Of a stretch of 64,000 nucleotides of DNA, positions 27,387 to 37,505 are shown piece after piece. How positions within the stretch are numbered: position 1 is the first letter of the stretch; every line of letters starts with the position of its first letter. Source of the DNA: Mycobacterium sp. (GTDB lineage Bacteria > Actinomycetota > Actinomycetes > Mycobacteriales > Mycobacteriaceae); the NCBI GenBank assembly GCA_018882965.1, contig VEQY01000003.1:40433-104432 (forward strand). The letters are read 5' to 3'. The notes below the pieces were generated by a model. It made no database searches. It had not been told where the DNA came from and saw only the letters and a program-made list of their open reading frames with translations. The position numbers were made by a program, and so were the translations under genes.

Positions 27387-29120
27387 ATGGAACCGGATTA
27401 CGACGTACTGATCATCGGTTCGGGTTTCGGCGGCAGTGTCAGCGCGTTGCGGCTGACCGAGAAGGGCTACCGGGTGGCGGTCCTGGAGGCCGGTCGCCGC
27501 TTCGCCGACCACGAGTTCGCGAAGACATCCTGGCGACTGAGGGAGTTTTTGTGGGCTCCGCGGCTGGGCTGTTACGGCATCCAGCGCATCCATCTGCTGC
27601 GCAACGTGATGATCCTGGCCGGGGCCGGAGTCGGCGGCGGATCGCTGAACTACGCCAACACGCTCTACGTGCCGCCGGATCCGTTCTTTCTGGACAGTCA
27701 GTGGTCGCACATCACCGATTGGCGCTCCGAACTCATGCCGCACTACGACCAGGCGCAGCGCATGCTGGGTGTTGTCACCAATCCCACCCTCACCGACGCC
27801 GATCGCATCATGCGGGATGTCGCCGAGGAGATGGGCGTGGGCCACACCTTCACCCCCACCCCGGTCGGGGTCTTCTTCGGGACCGACGGTCGCAAACAAC
27901 CCGGCAAGACCGTTCCCGATCCGTACTTCGGCGGCGCGGGACCGGAGCGCACCGGATGTATCGAGTGCGGTGAATGCATGACCGGCTGCCGGCACGGGGC
28001 AAAAAACACCCTGGTGAAGAATTACCTCGCTCTAGCCGAAAGGGCTGGCGCACAAGTCATCCCGATGACAACCGTCACCAGCTTCGAGCAGCGCTCCGAT
28101 GGGCTGTGGTCAGTCGAGACCGTACGCACCGGCGGATGGCTTCGCCCGAAGCGCCGTACCTTCACCGCACGGCAGGTCGTCCTCGCCGCCGGAACCTGGG
28201 GCACCCAGAAGCTGCTGTTCGCGATGCGGGACAGCGGTCGGTTGCCCCGGCTTTCCGACCGCCTCGGCCTGCTCACCCGGACCAACTCCGAATCCATCGT
28301 GGGTGCGGGCCGGCTCAAGGCGCTCCCCGATCTCGACCTCACCCACGGCGTCGCCATCACCTCGTCGATCCACCCGACTCCCGACACCCACATCGAGCCG
28401 TGCCGCTACGGCAAGGGCTCCAACGCGATGGGCCTGCTGCAGACGCTGATGACCGACGGTGCCGGCCCCGGCGGCTCCGACGTGCCCCGATGGCGGCAGC
28501 TGCTCAGCCAGGCGGCCCGGGACCCGCGGGGGATGCTGCGGATGCTCAACCCGCGCCGCTGGAGTGAGCGCACTGTCATCTCGCTGGTCATGCAGCACCT
28601 GGACAACTCGATCACCACCTTCACCACGCGCGGGCTCTTCGGCCGCCGCCGGATGACCAGCAAGCAGGGCCACGGCGAACCCAATCCGACCTGGATTCCG
28701 GTCGGCAACCGGGTCACCCGTCGGATCGCCGAGAAGATCGACGGCGTCGCCGGCGGAACCTGGGGCGAGCTGTTCAACATCCCGCTCACCGCGCACTTCC
28801 TCGGCGGAGCGGCCATCGGCGAGAGCCCCGAGCACGGGGTGATCGACCCCTATCACCGGGTCTACGGGTACCCCACGCTGTATGTGGTCGACGGAGCCGC
28901 GATCTCGGCCAACCTCGGCGTCAACCCCTCGCTGTCGATCACCGCCCAGGCCGAGCGTGCGGCATCGCTGTGGCCCAACAGCGGCGAAGACGACACTCGG
29001 CCTGCGCAGGGGGAGCCCTACCGGCGGCTCGAACCGATTCCGCCGCGCGCGCCGGTGGTGCCCGCGAGCGCTCCCGGGGCGCTGCGCCCGCTGCCGATCC
29101 ATCCGGTGGCTCGCCCTTAG
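27387..29120 (+). CDS. choD: GMC-family oxidoreductase ChoD (cholesterol-oxidase-like)
   Basis: A 577-residue FAD enzyme highly similar to M. tuberculosis ChoD: dinucleotide motif IIGSGFGGSVSALRLTEKGYRVAVLEAGRRF, GAGVGGGSLNYANTLYVPP, a four-cysteine stretch CIECGECMTGCRHGAKNTL, and C-terminal HFLGGAAIGESPEHGVIDPYHRVYGYPTLYVVDGAAISANLGVNPSLSITA. ChoD was annotated as 3-beta-hydroxysterol oxidase; catabolic steroid oxidation in mycobacteria relies mainly on other enzymes, so the true substrate is open. The Cys cluster looks like a [4Fe-4S] or structural motif. TAGGCT lies 6 nt before the ATG, suggesting a leaderless start of its own inside the gua cluster. Confidence 0.93.
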   Translation: MEPDYDVLIIGSGFGGSVSALRLTEKGYRVAVLEAGRRFADHEFAKTSWRLREFLWAPRLGCYGIQRIHLLRNVMILAGAGVGGGSLNYANTLYVPPDPFFLDSQWSHITDWRSELMPHYDQAQRMLGVVTNPTLTDADRIMRDVAEEMGVGHTFTPTPVGVFFGTDGRKQPGKTVPDPYFGGAGPERTGCIECGECMTGCRHGAKNTLVKNYLALAERAGAQVIPMTTVTSFEQRSDGLWSVETVRTGGWLRPKRRTFTARQVVLAAGTWGTQKLLFAMRDSGRLPRLSDRLGLLTRTNSESIVGAGRLKALPDLDLTHGVAITSSIHPTPDTHIEPCRYGKGSNAMGLLQTLMTDGAGPGGSDVPRWRQLLSQAARDPRGMLRMLNPRRWSERTVISLVMQHLDNSITTFTTRGLFGRRRMTSKQGHGEPNPTWIPVGNRVTRRIAEKIDGVAGGTWGELFNIPLTAHFLGGAAIGESPEHGVIDPYHRVYGYPTLYVVDGAAISANLGVNPSLSITAQAERAASLWPNSGEDDTRPAQGEPYRRLEPIPPRAPVVPASAPGALRPLPIHPVARP

Positions 29121-29129
29121 ACTGTGCCG

Positions 29130-30704
<1,575 letters not shown>

Positions 30705-30711
30705 TCCAGCC

Positions 30712-31596
30712 CTAAGTCCTTGATGCCGCGGCGATTTCGGCGATCGCCGCGTCCAGGACGCGGTCGAACTCCGTATCGCTCTGCTGGGCGGTCAGCCCCT
30801 CGGTCAGTGCCCGGGAGAAACTGGCCACGACGCCGTGGTTGCGGGCCAGGCGCGCGCAGGCCTCCGCACGGGTATAGCCGCCGGACAGCGCGAGCACCCG
30901 CATCACCCCGGGGTGGCCCACCAGGTCGCGATAGTGGTCGTCGGAATCGGGCAGGGTCAGCTTGAGCATTACCTGCCGCCCGCCGTCGAGGCGGTCCAGA
31001 TGCGCCAGCAGCGCGGCCTTGAGTTGTTCCTCGGCCTCGGCCTTGCGCGGGCTGCGGATGGTGATCTCCGGCTCGATGATCGGCACCAGCCCGGCGTCGA
31101 GGATCTCGCCCGCCACCGCGAACTGCTGGTCGACCACCGCCTCCAGGCCGGACCCCGGCAGTGCGATCACCGAACGCATCTTGGTGCCGAAGATTCCGTT
31201 GTCCACCGCCCGGGACAGCAGACCGCTCAGGCCGGTGATCGGCTTCATCACCTGAGCGCCGTCCTGCTCGGGCGCCAGCCCCCTGTCCACCTTGAGGATC
31301 GGCACGATCCGCTTGACCCCCCACAGGTAGTCCGCGGTCGGTCGGTCCGCGATCTGGCGATCCATGGTGTCCTCGAACAGGATCGCCGCGATGATCCGGT
31401 CCCCGTCGAAGCTCGGGCTGGTGATGATGCGGGTGCGCATCTGGTGCACCAGGTCGAACATCTCCGCATCGCCGGAATAGGCGTCCTCGGCGACCCCGTA
31501 CAGCCGCAGCGCCCCCGGGGTGCTGCCGCCGCTCTGGTCGAGCGCCGCGACGAAGCCGTCCCCGTGGGCGATCTTCCCGGCCTGCTCGGTGTTCAT
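30712..31596 (-). CDS. fda: Class I fructose-bisphosphate aldolase
   Basis: A 294-residue Schiff-base aldolase cleaving fructose-1,6-bisphosphate. [34 protein letters not shown] and [26 protein letters not shown] match the Fda family best known from staphylococci; [10 protein letters not shown] and VMLKLTLPD are candidates for the lysine-bearing strands. Mycobacteria usually depend on a class II zinc aldolase (Fba), so this would be a second, metal-independent enzyme. I start at ATG 31596 where homologues begin; ATG 31605 would add three residues. Convergent with guaA (7-base gap), divergent from imuA'. Confidence 0.9.
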   Translation of the reverse strand: MNTEQAGKIAHGDGFVAALDQSGGSTPGALRLYGVAEDAYSGDAEMFDLVHQMRTRIITSPSFDGDRIIAAILFEDTMDRQIADRPTADYLWGVKRIVPILKVDRGLAPEQDGAQVMKPITGLSGLLSRAVDNGIFGTKMRSVIALPGSGLEAVVDQQFAVAGEILDAGLVPIIEPEITIRSPRKAEAEEQLKAALLAHLDRLDGGRQVMLKLTLPDSDDHYRDLVGHPGVMRVLALSGGYTRAEACARLARNHGVVASFSRALTEGLTAQQSDTEFDRVLDAAIAEIAAASRT

Positions 31597-31630
31597 GCCC
31601 AGCATGCTGCCAGAGGGCCGCACAGAACTC

Positions 31631-31690
31631 TTGACGCTGTCGGGGGTCGGGCGTTTACTCGTATCGAACATATATTCGAACACTGGGAGG
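31631..31690 (+). promoter_or_regulatory. SOS promoter of imuA'-imuB with LexA box
   Basis: TCGAAC-ATAT-ATTCGA at 31664-31679 differs from the mycobacterial LexA consensus TCGAAC-N4-GTTCGA by one base. TTGACG (31631-31636) and TTTACT (31654-31659) form a possible -35/-10 pair with a 17-base spacer, which places the start site inside the LexA box. GGGAGG (31685-31690) is the ribosome binding site of imuA'. Confidence 0.85.
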
Positions 31691-31695
31691 TGCCC

Positions 31696-32274
31696 GTGAC
31701 GGCGGCCATCACTCGCGCTGAGCAGGTGCACGAGCTGCGCCGTCGGCTGGCCGCGATGTCGGGGCCGCCGGGCGTCGCGGTCCCCGGGCGTGGGGCGTTT
31801 CCGCGCGGGTCGGTGGCGGTGCTCTCGGGAGCCCGGTCGCTGCCGGTCAGCCTGGTGGCCGCGGAGACGGCCGCGGGCGGTCACGCGGCCGTGGTCGGAC
31901 TGCCGGAGTTCGGTCTGCTGGCCGCGGCGGAGATGGGCGCCGATCTCACTCGGCTGGCGGTGATCCCCGACGGGGGCGCGGATCCGCTGGAGGTGGCCGT
32001 GGTGCTGCTGGACGGGATGGACCTGGTGGTGCTGGGCTTGGGCGGCCGTTCGGTGCCCGCGGCTCGGGCCCGGGTCGTGACCGCGCGCGCCCGTCAGCGC
32101 GGCTGCACCCTGCTGGTGACACAGGGCCGGTGGCAGGGCGCGATGCGCATGGAGGCACGAGTCTGCGGATACGAGATCGCCGCGGGCCCCGGCTGTCGTG
32201 GCAGTGCGCCGGCGGCGGGCTGCGGGCGGATCAGCGCGGTGCGGGTGACGACCCGGATGCTGGGGCGCCGATGA
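31696..32274 (+). CDS. imuA: Mutasome accessory protein ImuA'
   Basis: A 192-residue RecA-fold-like protein of the ImuA'-ImuB-DnaE2 translesion system that causes damage-induced mutagenesis in mycobacteria. [52 protein letters not shown] resembles the RecA core but lacks a clean Walker A motif. The GTG at 31696 follows GGGAGG by five bases; the long frame upstream is on the far side of the LexA box and is discarded. The stop overlaps the imuB start as ATGA. Confidence 0.9.
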   Translation: MTAAITRAEQVHELRRRLAAMSGPPGVAVPGRGAFPRGSVAVLSGARSLPVSLVAAETAAGGHAAVVGLPEFGLLAAAEMGADLTRLAVIPDGGADPLEVAVVLLDGMDLVVLGLGGRSVPAARARVVTARARQRGCTLLVTQGRWQGAMRMEARVCGYEIAAGPGCRGSAPAAGCGRISAVRVTTRMLGRR

Positions 32275-33812
32275 CCGCGCGGGTACTGGCGATCTGGTGC
32301 ATGGACTGGCCGGCCGTGGCCGCGGCGGCATCGGCCGGTCTGCCACCCACCGCTCCGATCGCGGTGGTCCACGCCAATCTGGTGATCGCCTGCTCGGCCG
32401 CGGCCCGCGATGCCGGAGTCCGGCGCGGCCTGCGCCGTCGCGAGGCTCAGGCGTGCTGCCCGGGCCTGCATGTGGCGGTCGCCGACCGCGCCCGCGATGC
32501 GCGGTTCTTCGAGGGTGTGACGGCTGCGGTGGACGACGTGGTGCCTCGTGCCGAGATCCTGCGGCCGGGGCTGTTGGTGCTGCCACTCCGAGGCGCGGCC
32601 CGCTACTTCGGATCCGAGCAGACCGCCGCCGAGCGGTTACTCGACGCCGTGGCTGCGGCCGGCGCCGAAGCCCAGGCGGGGATCGCCGATCAACTGGCGA
32701 CCGCGGTGTTCGCCGCCAGGGCGGGGCGGGTGGTGGCCCCCGGTCAGGACGCGGGGTTCCTCTCCGGGTTGCCGATCGGGCAATTGGCGGATGAGCCCAG
32801 TATGTCCGGACCCGGCCGAGCGGAGCTGGTAGATCTGTTGTGGCGGATGGGAATTCGAACTTTCGGTCAGTTCGCGGCTTTACCGCGCAGCGATGTCGCC
32901 TCCCGGTTCGGATCCGATGCGGTGCTGGCGCACCGACTGGTGTGCGGCGAGCCCGGACGCAGACCATCGGGGCGCGAGCCCGCACCGGAGTTCGACGCGG
33001 TACTGCAGTGCGACCCGCCCATCGACCGAGTCGACGCCGCCGCCTTCGCCGGGCGGACCCTGGCCGCAACCCTGCACCGCAACCTGGCGGCGGCAGGTCT
33101 GGGATGCACCCGGCTGGCCATTCACGCCGTGACCGCAGACGGCGGGGAGTTGGTCCGGGTGTGGTGCTGTGCCGAACCTCTTACCGAGGACGCCACCGCG
33201 GACCGGGTGCGCTGGCAACTTGATGGATGGTTGGTTTCCCGCGATGCCCACAGCCGGCCTGCCGGTCCGGTGACGACGCTGCGGCTGCATCCCGTGGAGG
33301 TGATCTCCGCCGAGGCCCTGCAGCTTCCGCTGTGGGACGGACCCGGCGAGGAGGACCGGATGCGGGCTCGGCGGGCCCTGGTCCGTGTGCAGGGACTGCT
33401 GGGCGCCGAGGCCGTGAAGCTGCCGATGCTCAGCGGCGGCCGCGGACCCGTCGAACGGATAACCCTGACTCCGCTCGGCGACGAGCAGGTGCCCCGCGCG
33501 GCCCCCGACCGGCCCTGGCCCGGCCGGCTGCCCGAGCCCGCACCGACCGTGCTTCTCGACGACCCGGTCGAACTGCTCGATGCCCGGGGCGATCCGGTGC
33601 GGGTCAGTGCGCGGGGGATGTTCACCACCGAGCCGGCCCGGCTGCACGGCGTGCGCGCGCACCACCGGGGCGAACTGAGCTGGTGGGCCGGGCCGTGGCC
33701 GGCGGACGGGTCAGCCGGGCCGATCGCCCGGGCCCAGGTGCTGGTCGAGGGGTGCGCGCTGCTGCTGTGTTACCGGCAGCGCCGGTGGTACGTGGAGGGC
33801 GCCTATGAGTGA
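32271..33812 (+). CDS. imuB: Mutasome scaffold ImuB (inactive Y-family polymerase)
   Basis: A 513-residue Y-family homologue that links DnaE2 and ImuA' to the beta clamp. It starts [20 protein letters not shown]; the metal-binding acids of active Y-family enzymes are not kept (FDVDSFFA-like motif is replaced by WCMDWPAV, and no S-[IV]-DE motif is evident). The clamp-binding motif QLPLWD is at residues 351-356 (33321-33338), where mycobacterial ImuB has it. ATP-independent recruitment role is from family knowledge. It overlaps the convergent iunH by 10 bases. Confidence 0.94.
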   Translation: MTARVLAIWCMDWPAVAAAASAGLPPTAPIAVVHANLVIACSAAARDAGVRRGLRRREAQACCPGLHVAVADRARDARFFEGVTAAVDDVVPRAEILRPGLLVLPLRGAARYFGSEQTAAERLLDAVAAAGAEAQAGIADQLATAVFAARAGRVVAPGQDAGFLSGLPIGQLADEPSMSGPGRAELVDLLWRMGIRTFGQFAALPRSDVASRFGSDAVLAHRLVCGEPGRRPSGREPAPEFDAVLQCDPPIDRVDAAAFAGRTLAATLHRNLAAAGLGCTRLAIHAVTADGGELVRVWCCAEPLTEDATADRVRWQLDGWLVSRDAHSRPAGPVTTLRLHPVEVISAEALQLPLWDGPGEEDRMRARRALVRVQGLLGAEAVKLPMLSGGRGPVERITLTPLGDEQVPRAAPDRPWPGRLPEPAPTVLLDDPVELLDARGDPVRVSARGMFTTEPARLHGVRAHHRGELSWWAGPWPADGSAGPIARAQVLVEGCALLLCYRQRRWYVEGAYE

Positions 33813-34612
33813 GACCGGGCGAACGCGCCGACCCGGGTCACGAACCGCTCGACGAACGCCGCGGGGTTACCCGCCAGCGCGGGATCGAGCGCCACCGCGG
33901 CAGCCAGCGGATCGTGCAGATACGCCAGGTACCCGATGCCGCGCCCGAGGTTGACCTCGAAGCGGAACCGCAGGGCATCGTCGATGAACTCGATCAGCCG
34001 GGTCCGCGATCCCGCCTGTCCCGCCAGGCGGCGCACCAGCGCCGGATCGATCACCGCCCCCTCGGCGAGGCCCTGATCGCAGATGACGAGGTCTCGGCTG
34101 CGGCCCCAGGCGGCGAACACCTCGTCGGCGGCATGGGGGTCGACACCGGCGTTTCGGACCGTCATGACGACCAGTCGCCGGAACAGGTCGGGCAGCGTGG
34201 GTTCGCGGCGCACGGCCAGCGCCAGATTGGTCAGGGGACCGAGGACCACCCCGACCAGCGTCCCGCGGTGAGCGTGCGCGGCGTGTACCCAGGCCTCGGC
34301 GGCGTCGTAGCCGGTGAACGTTCTCTGCGGTGCCGGAAGCACGGCGTAGCCCACGCCCGTCGTTCCGTGCAGATCCTCGGCGGTGCGAAGCGGCACGTGC
34401 AGCGGTGTCGCGGCACCGTGCGAAACGGGCACGTGAGCTGCCCCGCACAGCTGCATCAGCCCGAGGGTGTTGCGACACACCTGGTCCACGCCGACGTTGC
34501 CGGCGCTGCAGCCGATCCCGATCAGCGCGGCGTCATCGCTGGCGAGCAGGTAGACCAGAGCCAGGGCGTCATCGACGCCGGTGTCGACGTCGACGAAGAC
34601 CGGCACGGTCAC
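33803..34612 (-). CDS. iunH: Inosine-uridine preferring nucleoside hydrolase
   Basis: Hydrolyses the N-glycosidic bond of nucleosides for purine/pyrimidine salvage. The 269-residue protein carries the calcium-binding signature VDVDTGVDDALAL (about 7-19), GCSAGNVGVDQVCRNTL, GPLTNLALAV and a C-terminal HDPLAAAVALDP, the second metal-ligand Asp. All catalytic acids expected for the family are present. GTG start overlaps the stop of the thioesterase gene upstream as GTGA, indicating one transcript. Confidence 0.92.
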   Translation of the reverse strand: MTVPVFVDVDTGVDDALALVYLLASDDAALIGIGCSAGNVGVDQVCRNTLGLMQLCGAAHVPVSHGAATPLHVPLRTAEDLHGTTGVGYAVLPAPQRTFTGYDAAEAWVHAAHAHRGTLVGVVLGPLTNLALAVRREPTLPDLFRRLVVMTVRNAGVDPHAADEVFAAWGRSRDLVICDQGLAEGAVIDPALVRRLAGQAGSRTRLIEFIDDALRFRFEVNLGRGIGYLAYLHDPLAAAVALDPALAGNPAAFVERFVTRVGAFARSHS

Positions 34613-35028
34613 GTTGTGTCGGCCACTGCCGCCAGCGCGTCGCGGAACCAGCCCGGGCAGGGCTGCTTCTCGAAGGTGGTCGCATCCACACAGACGTGGA
34701 CCATGGAGGCCTCGGCGATCAGATCCGTGTCGCGGCTGATCGTGTACCGGCTGCGCAGTGAGGTGTTACCGGGCGCTTCGAGCGCGACGTCGACCACCAG
34801 CTCGTCGTCGAATCGAGCCGGCGACCGGAAATGCAATTCGGTTGCGGCCACGACGAAGTCGACGCCCCGGTCGGTCACCGCGTCATACCCGCCGAACACC
34901 TCGCGCAGGGCCTCACTGAAGGCCATGTCGACCCAGGTCAGGAAATGCCCGTTGAACACCCGGCCCTGCATGTCGCACTCGACGTAACGCACCCGCAGGG
35001 GCATCGCGAAGTGTGCGTCAGCGCCCAC
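34609..35028 (-). CDS. Hotdog-fold acyl-CoA thioesterase
   Basis: A 139-residue single hotdog domain. VRYVECDMQGRVFNGHFLTWVDMAFSEALREVFGGY is the 4-hydroxybenzoyl-CoA thioesterase/YbgC-type motif, with the Asp-x-x-G-x-V-x-N-x-x-Y/F region carrying the catalytic acid (Cys-Asp-Met-Gln-Gly). It would release free acid from an acyl-CoA; the acyl group is unknown. GTG 35028 is used; an internal ATG at 35004 (MPLRVRYVECD) is a reasonable alternative. Lies between lpqD and iunH in the same orientation. Confidence 0.85.
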   Translation of the reverse strand: MGADAHFAMPLRVRYVECDMQGRVFNGHFLTWVDMAFSEALREVFGGYDAVTDRGVDFVVAATELHFRSPARFDDELVVDVALEAPGNTSLRSRYTISRDTDLIAEASMVHVCVDATTFEKQPCPGWFRDALAAVADTT

Positions 35029-35040
35029 CGCGCACCGGTA

Positions 35041-35766
35041 TCAGACTGTGTCGGGCGAGAAGTTGGTGATCCCGTTCCAGTCCACCAACGTCCATCCGCT
35101 CACCGGGTTGCCGGTGACGACCACGTACCCGGCGTTGGGCAGCGGGTGATCGTCGAGCAGGCTGTCCTTGGGATTGCGGACGTTCATCAGAATCCACATC
35201 ATGATCGCGTTGCCGCTGGAGAAGGCGATCGGTTTGTTGTCGCCGCTTTCGTAGATCTTCTGGATCGCCCCGGTGAACTGCCCGTTGAACTGTGCGCCGC
35301 TGACCGACCCGGGGATGGTGAAGTCCCGGTTGCTGCGCAGCCATTCGCGCATCGGCATCCGGTAGGTCGCGGCAGAAACCTCCTCGGAAGACCCCTCGAA
35401 CCATCCCGCCGCGATCTCGTTGAGGCCGGGAAGGACCGTCGCCTGCTCCCCGAGCGCGCGCGCAAGCGGGGCTGCCGACTGCTCCGAGCGCAGTAGCTCG
35501 GAGGTGTAGACCCCGTCGTAGTCGTTGCCCTTGATCCGGTTGGCCAGTGACTCCGCCTGCTGCTGACCGGTCGGGCTCAGCGCGGGCCCCGGCGGTGCGG
35601 TCTCGATCACGCCCTCCTCGTTGGCCACCGATTCGGCGTTGCGGATCAGCGTCAGGGTCAGGTTGCGCTCGCCGGGCCCCGCGGAGCTGCCGCAGGCGGT
35701 GAGAGCCACGAGGACCAGCAGGGTGGTGAGAGCACCCAGCACAGATCGGAGGCGGAGGAGGTTCAT
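35041..35766 (-). CDS. lpqD: Lipoprotein LpqD, histidine-phosphatase fold with altered active site
   Basis: A 241-residue lipoprotein: N-terminal MNLLRLRSVLGALTTLLVLVALTACGSS holds the lipobox LTAC. The rest is a phosphoglycerate-mutase-like fold (TLTLIRNAESVANEEG, LSPTGQQQAESLANRIKG, DGVYTSELLRSEQSAAPLARALG). The catalytic R-H-G of active enzymes reads R-N-A here, so the phospho-accepting His is replaced by Asn and phosphatase activity by the usual route is unlikely. The neighbouring htdY gene on the opposite strand is the same as beside lpqD in M. tuberculosis. Probably an outer-face membrane protein with binding or structural role. Confidence 0.88.
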   Translation of the reverse strand: MNLLRLRSVLGALTTLLVLVALTACGSSAGPGERNLTLTLIRNAESVANEEGVIETAPPGPALSPTGQQQAESLANRIKGNDYDGVYTSELLRSEQSAAPLARALGEQATVLPGLNEIAAGWFEGSSEEVSAATYRMPMREWLRSNRDFTIPGSVSGAQFNGQFTGAIQKIYESGDNKPIAFSSGNAIMMWILMNVRNPKDSLLDDHPLPNAGYVVVTGNPVSGWTLVDWNGITNFSPDTV

Positions 35767-35857
35767 GCTGACTAGGGTGCCTTGTCGATCGCACTTACGG
35801 GGCGGAATCCCGGCGGAATCCCCGCGTGCGTGACGACAAGATCCCTGGAGGGCGGCA

Positions 35858-36727
35858 ATGGCAATCGATCCCACGGCGGTCGGCGCGGTCACCGAGCCGC
35901 GACTTTACGAGTGGACCGACCGCGACACCCTGCTCTATGCCCTGGGGGTCGGTGCCGGTACCGCTGACCTGGCCTACACCACCGAGAACAGTCACGACAT
36001 GCCACAGCAGGTGCTGCCCACCTACGCGGTGATCTGCTGCATGGGATTCGCGGCCGCACCGCTGGTCGGTACCTTCAACGCCGGCATGCTGCTGCATGGA
36101 TCGCAGGGCATCCGACTGTTCGCCCCGCTGCCACCGGCCGGGTCGCTGTCCGTGGTCGCCGAGGTGGCCGACATTCAGGACAAGGGCGAGGGCAAGAACG
36201 CGATCATCGTGCTGCGTGCCCGGGGGAGTGACCCGGGTAGCGGCGAGCCGATCGCCGAGACCCTGACGACCCTGGTCATCCGCGGCGCCGGCGGTTTCGG
36301 CGGCCAACCCGGACAGCGACCGGCGGCACCGGGGTTCCCCGATCGCGAGCCCGACGCGCGGGTCGCCCTTCCCACCCGCGAGGACCAGGCCCTGATCTAT
36401 CGGCTCTCCGGCGATCGCAACCCGTTGCACAGCGACCCGTGGTTCGCGCGGGAGTTGGCCGGGTTCGACAGGCCGATCCTGCACGGGCTGTGCACCTACG
36501 GTGTCGCCGGCCGGGCGCTGCTCGCCGAGCTCGCCGAGGGCCGGGCCGCCCGGCTGACGGCGATGGCCGGCCGGTTCTCCGCCCCGGTGTTCCCGGGCGA
36601 GATGCTGACCACCTCGATCTGGCGAACCGAACCCGGCCGGGCGGTGTTCCGGACCGAGGCTAGCGGGCCCGGCGGCGCCCAGAGCCGCGTCGTGCTCGAT
36701 GACGGGGTCGCCGAGTACACCGGGTGA
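35858..36727 (+). CDS. htdY: (R)-specific 3-hydroxyacyl-thioester dehydratase HtdY
   Basis: A 289-residue double-hotdog MaoC-type enoyl hydratase 2. The N-terminal half (DTLLYALGVGAGTADLAYTTENSHDMPQQVLPTYAVI) resembles multifunctional-enzyme type 2 hydratases; the C-terminal half holds the catalytic motif YRLSGDRNPLHSDPWFA, with the Asp and His of the hydratase-2 dyad, then FDRPILHGLCTYGVAGRALL. It hydrates trans-2-enoyl thioesters to (R)-3-hydroxyacyl products. GGAGGGCGG precedes the ATG. It is divergent from lpqD and convergent with the VIT gene (3-base gap). Confidence 0.93.
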   Translation: MAIDPTAVGAVTEPRLYEWTDRDTLLYALGVGAGTADLAYTTENSHDMPQQVLPTYAVICCMGFAAAPLVGTFNAGMLLHGSQGIRLFAPLPPAGSLSVVAEVADIQDKGEGKNAIIVLRARGSDPGSGEPIAETLTTLVIRGAGGFGGQPGQRPAAPGFPDREPDARVALPTREDQALIYRLSGDRNPLHSDPWFARELAGFDRPILHGLCTYGVAGRALLAELAEGRAARLTAMAGRFSAPVFPGEMLTTSIWRTEPGRAVFRTEASGPGGAQSRVVLDDGVAEYTG

Positions 36728-36730
36728 GCG

Positions 36731-37441
36731 CTATATGACCCCGCCCATCAGGCGGCCGATCGTGTAGGTGATCACCATCGCCAGCGCGCCGCCGATGACG
36801 ACCCGCTGCGTCGCGCGGACCGGATCGGCACCGCCGAGGCGCGCACTGACCCAGCCGGTGATGGCCAGGGCGAGCAGGACGGCGACGAAGGTGATCGGGA
36901 TCCGCGCCGCCGGCGGCGGCAGCAGGATCGCGAGCATGGGCAGGACCGCGCCGGTGGTGAACGCCACCGCCGAGGAGATCGCGGCGTGCCAGGGGTTGGT
37001 CAGATCGTGCGGATCGATGCCGAGTTCGATGTCGATGTGCGCGGCGAAGGCGTCGTGGTCGGTCAGTTCCTGGGCCACCGTGCGCGCGGTCGTGGGCGAG
37101 AGCCCCTTGGCCTGATACAGCCCGACCAGCTCCTCGAACTCCTCCTCGGGATACTCGGCGAGTTCACGGCGCTCCTTGGCCAGCAGCGCCTGCTCGGTGT
37201 CGCGCTGGGTGCTCACCGAGACGTACTCGCCGAGCGCCATCGACAGCGCGCCGGCGGCCAGGCCGGCGATCCCGGCGGCGAAGATCGGCCCGCGGTCGAT
37301 GGTGGCGGCGGCCACGCCGATCACGATGCCGGCGACCGAGACGATGCCGTCATTGGCGCCGAGCACCCCGGCCCGCAACCAGTTGAGTTTGGTGTTGATG
37401 GCGCCGACGTGCGGTTCGGCGGGATGGGTTTCGGAAGTCAC
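36731..37441 (-). CDS. VIT1/CCC1-type iron/manganese transporter
   Basis: A 236-residue membrane protein of the vacuolar-iron-transporter family. LNWLRAGVLGANDGIVSVAGIVIGVAAA and GIAGLAAGALSMALGEYVSVSTQRDTE are the signature first two helices; three further helices occupy the C-terminal half. A cytosolic Glu-rich segment (YPEEEFEELVGLYQAKGLSPTTARTVAQEL, about 97-126) corresponds to the metal-binding domain of the family. Likely exports or stores Fe(II)/Mn(II). GTG 37441 has TACGCT six nt upstream and no ribosome binding site, so it is predicted leaderless. Divergent from dnaE2. Confidence 0.9.
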   Translation of the reverse strand: MTSETHPAEPHVGAINTKLNWLRAGVLGANDGIVSVAGIVIGVAAATIDRGPIFAAGIAGLAAGALSMALGEYVSVSTQRDTEQALLAKERRELAEYPEEEFEELVGLYQAKGLSPTTARTVAQELTDHDAFAAHIDIELGIDPHDLTNPWHAAISSAVAFTTGAVLPMLAILLPPPAARIPITFVAVLLALAITGWVSARLGGADPVRATQRVVIGGALAMVITYTIGRLMGGVI

Positions 37442-37477
37442 CCCGTGAGCGTAGGCAATGAATCACCCCCTGTTCTA

Positions 37478-37499
37478 TCGAACATGCGTTCGATAAGAT
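37478..37499 (+). promoter_or_regulatory. LexA box and -10 element of dnaE2
   Basis: TCGAAC-ATGC-GTTCGA (37478-37493) is a perfect mycobacterial SOS box. It is followed at once by TAAGAT (37494-37499), a TANNNT -10 element that lies 6 nt before the GTG start of dnaE2, so LexA would sit directly on the -10/-35 spacer and the message would be leaderless. Confidence 0.92.
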
Positions 37500-37505
37500 T
37501 CCCGG

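Noticed and set aside
30712..33069. A 785-residue reverse frame containing the aldolase
   Set aside because: The added part is antisense to imuA' and imuB and Arg/Pro-rich, typical of a high-GC shadow frame.
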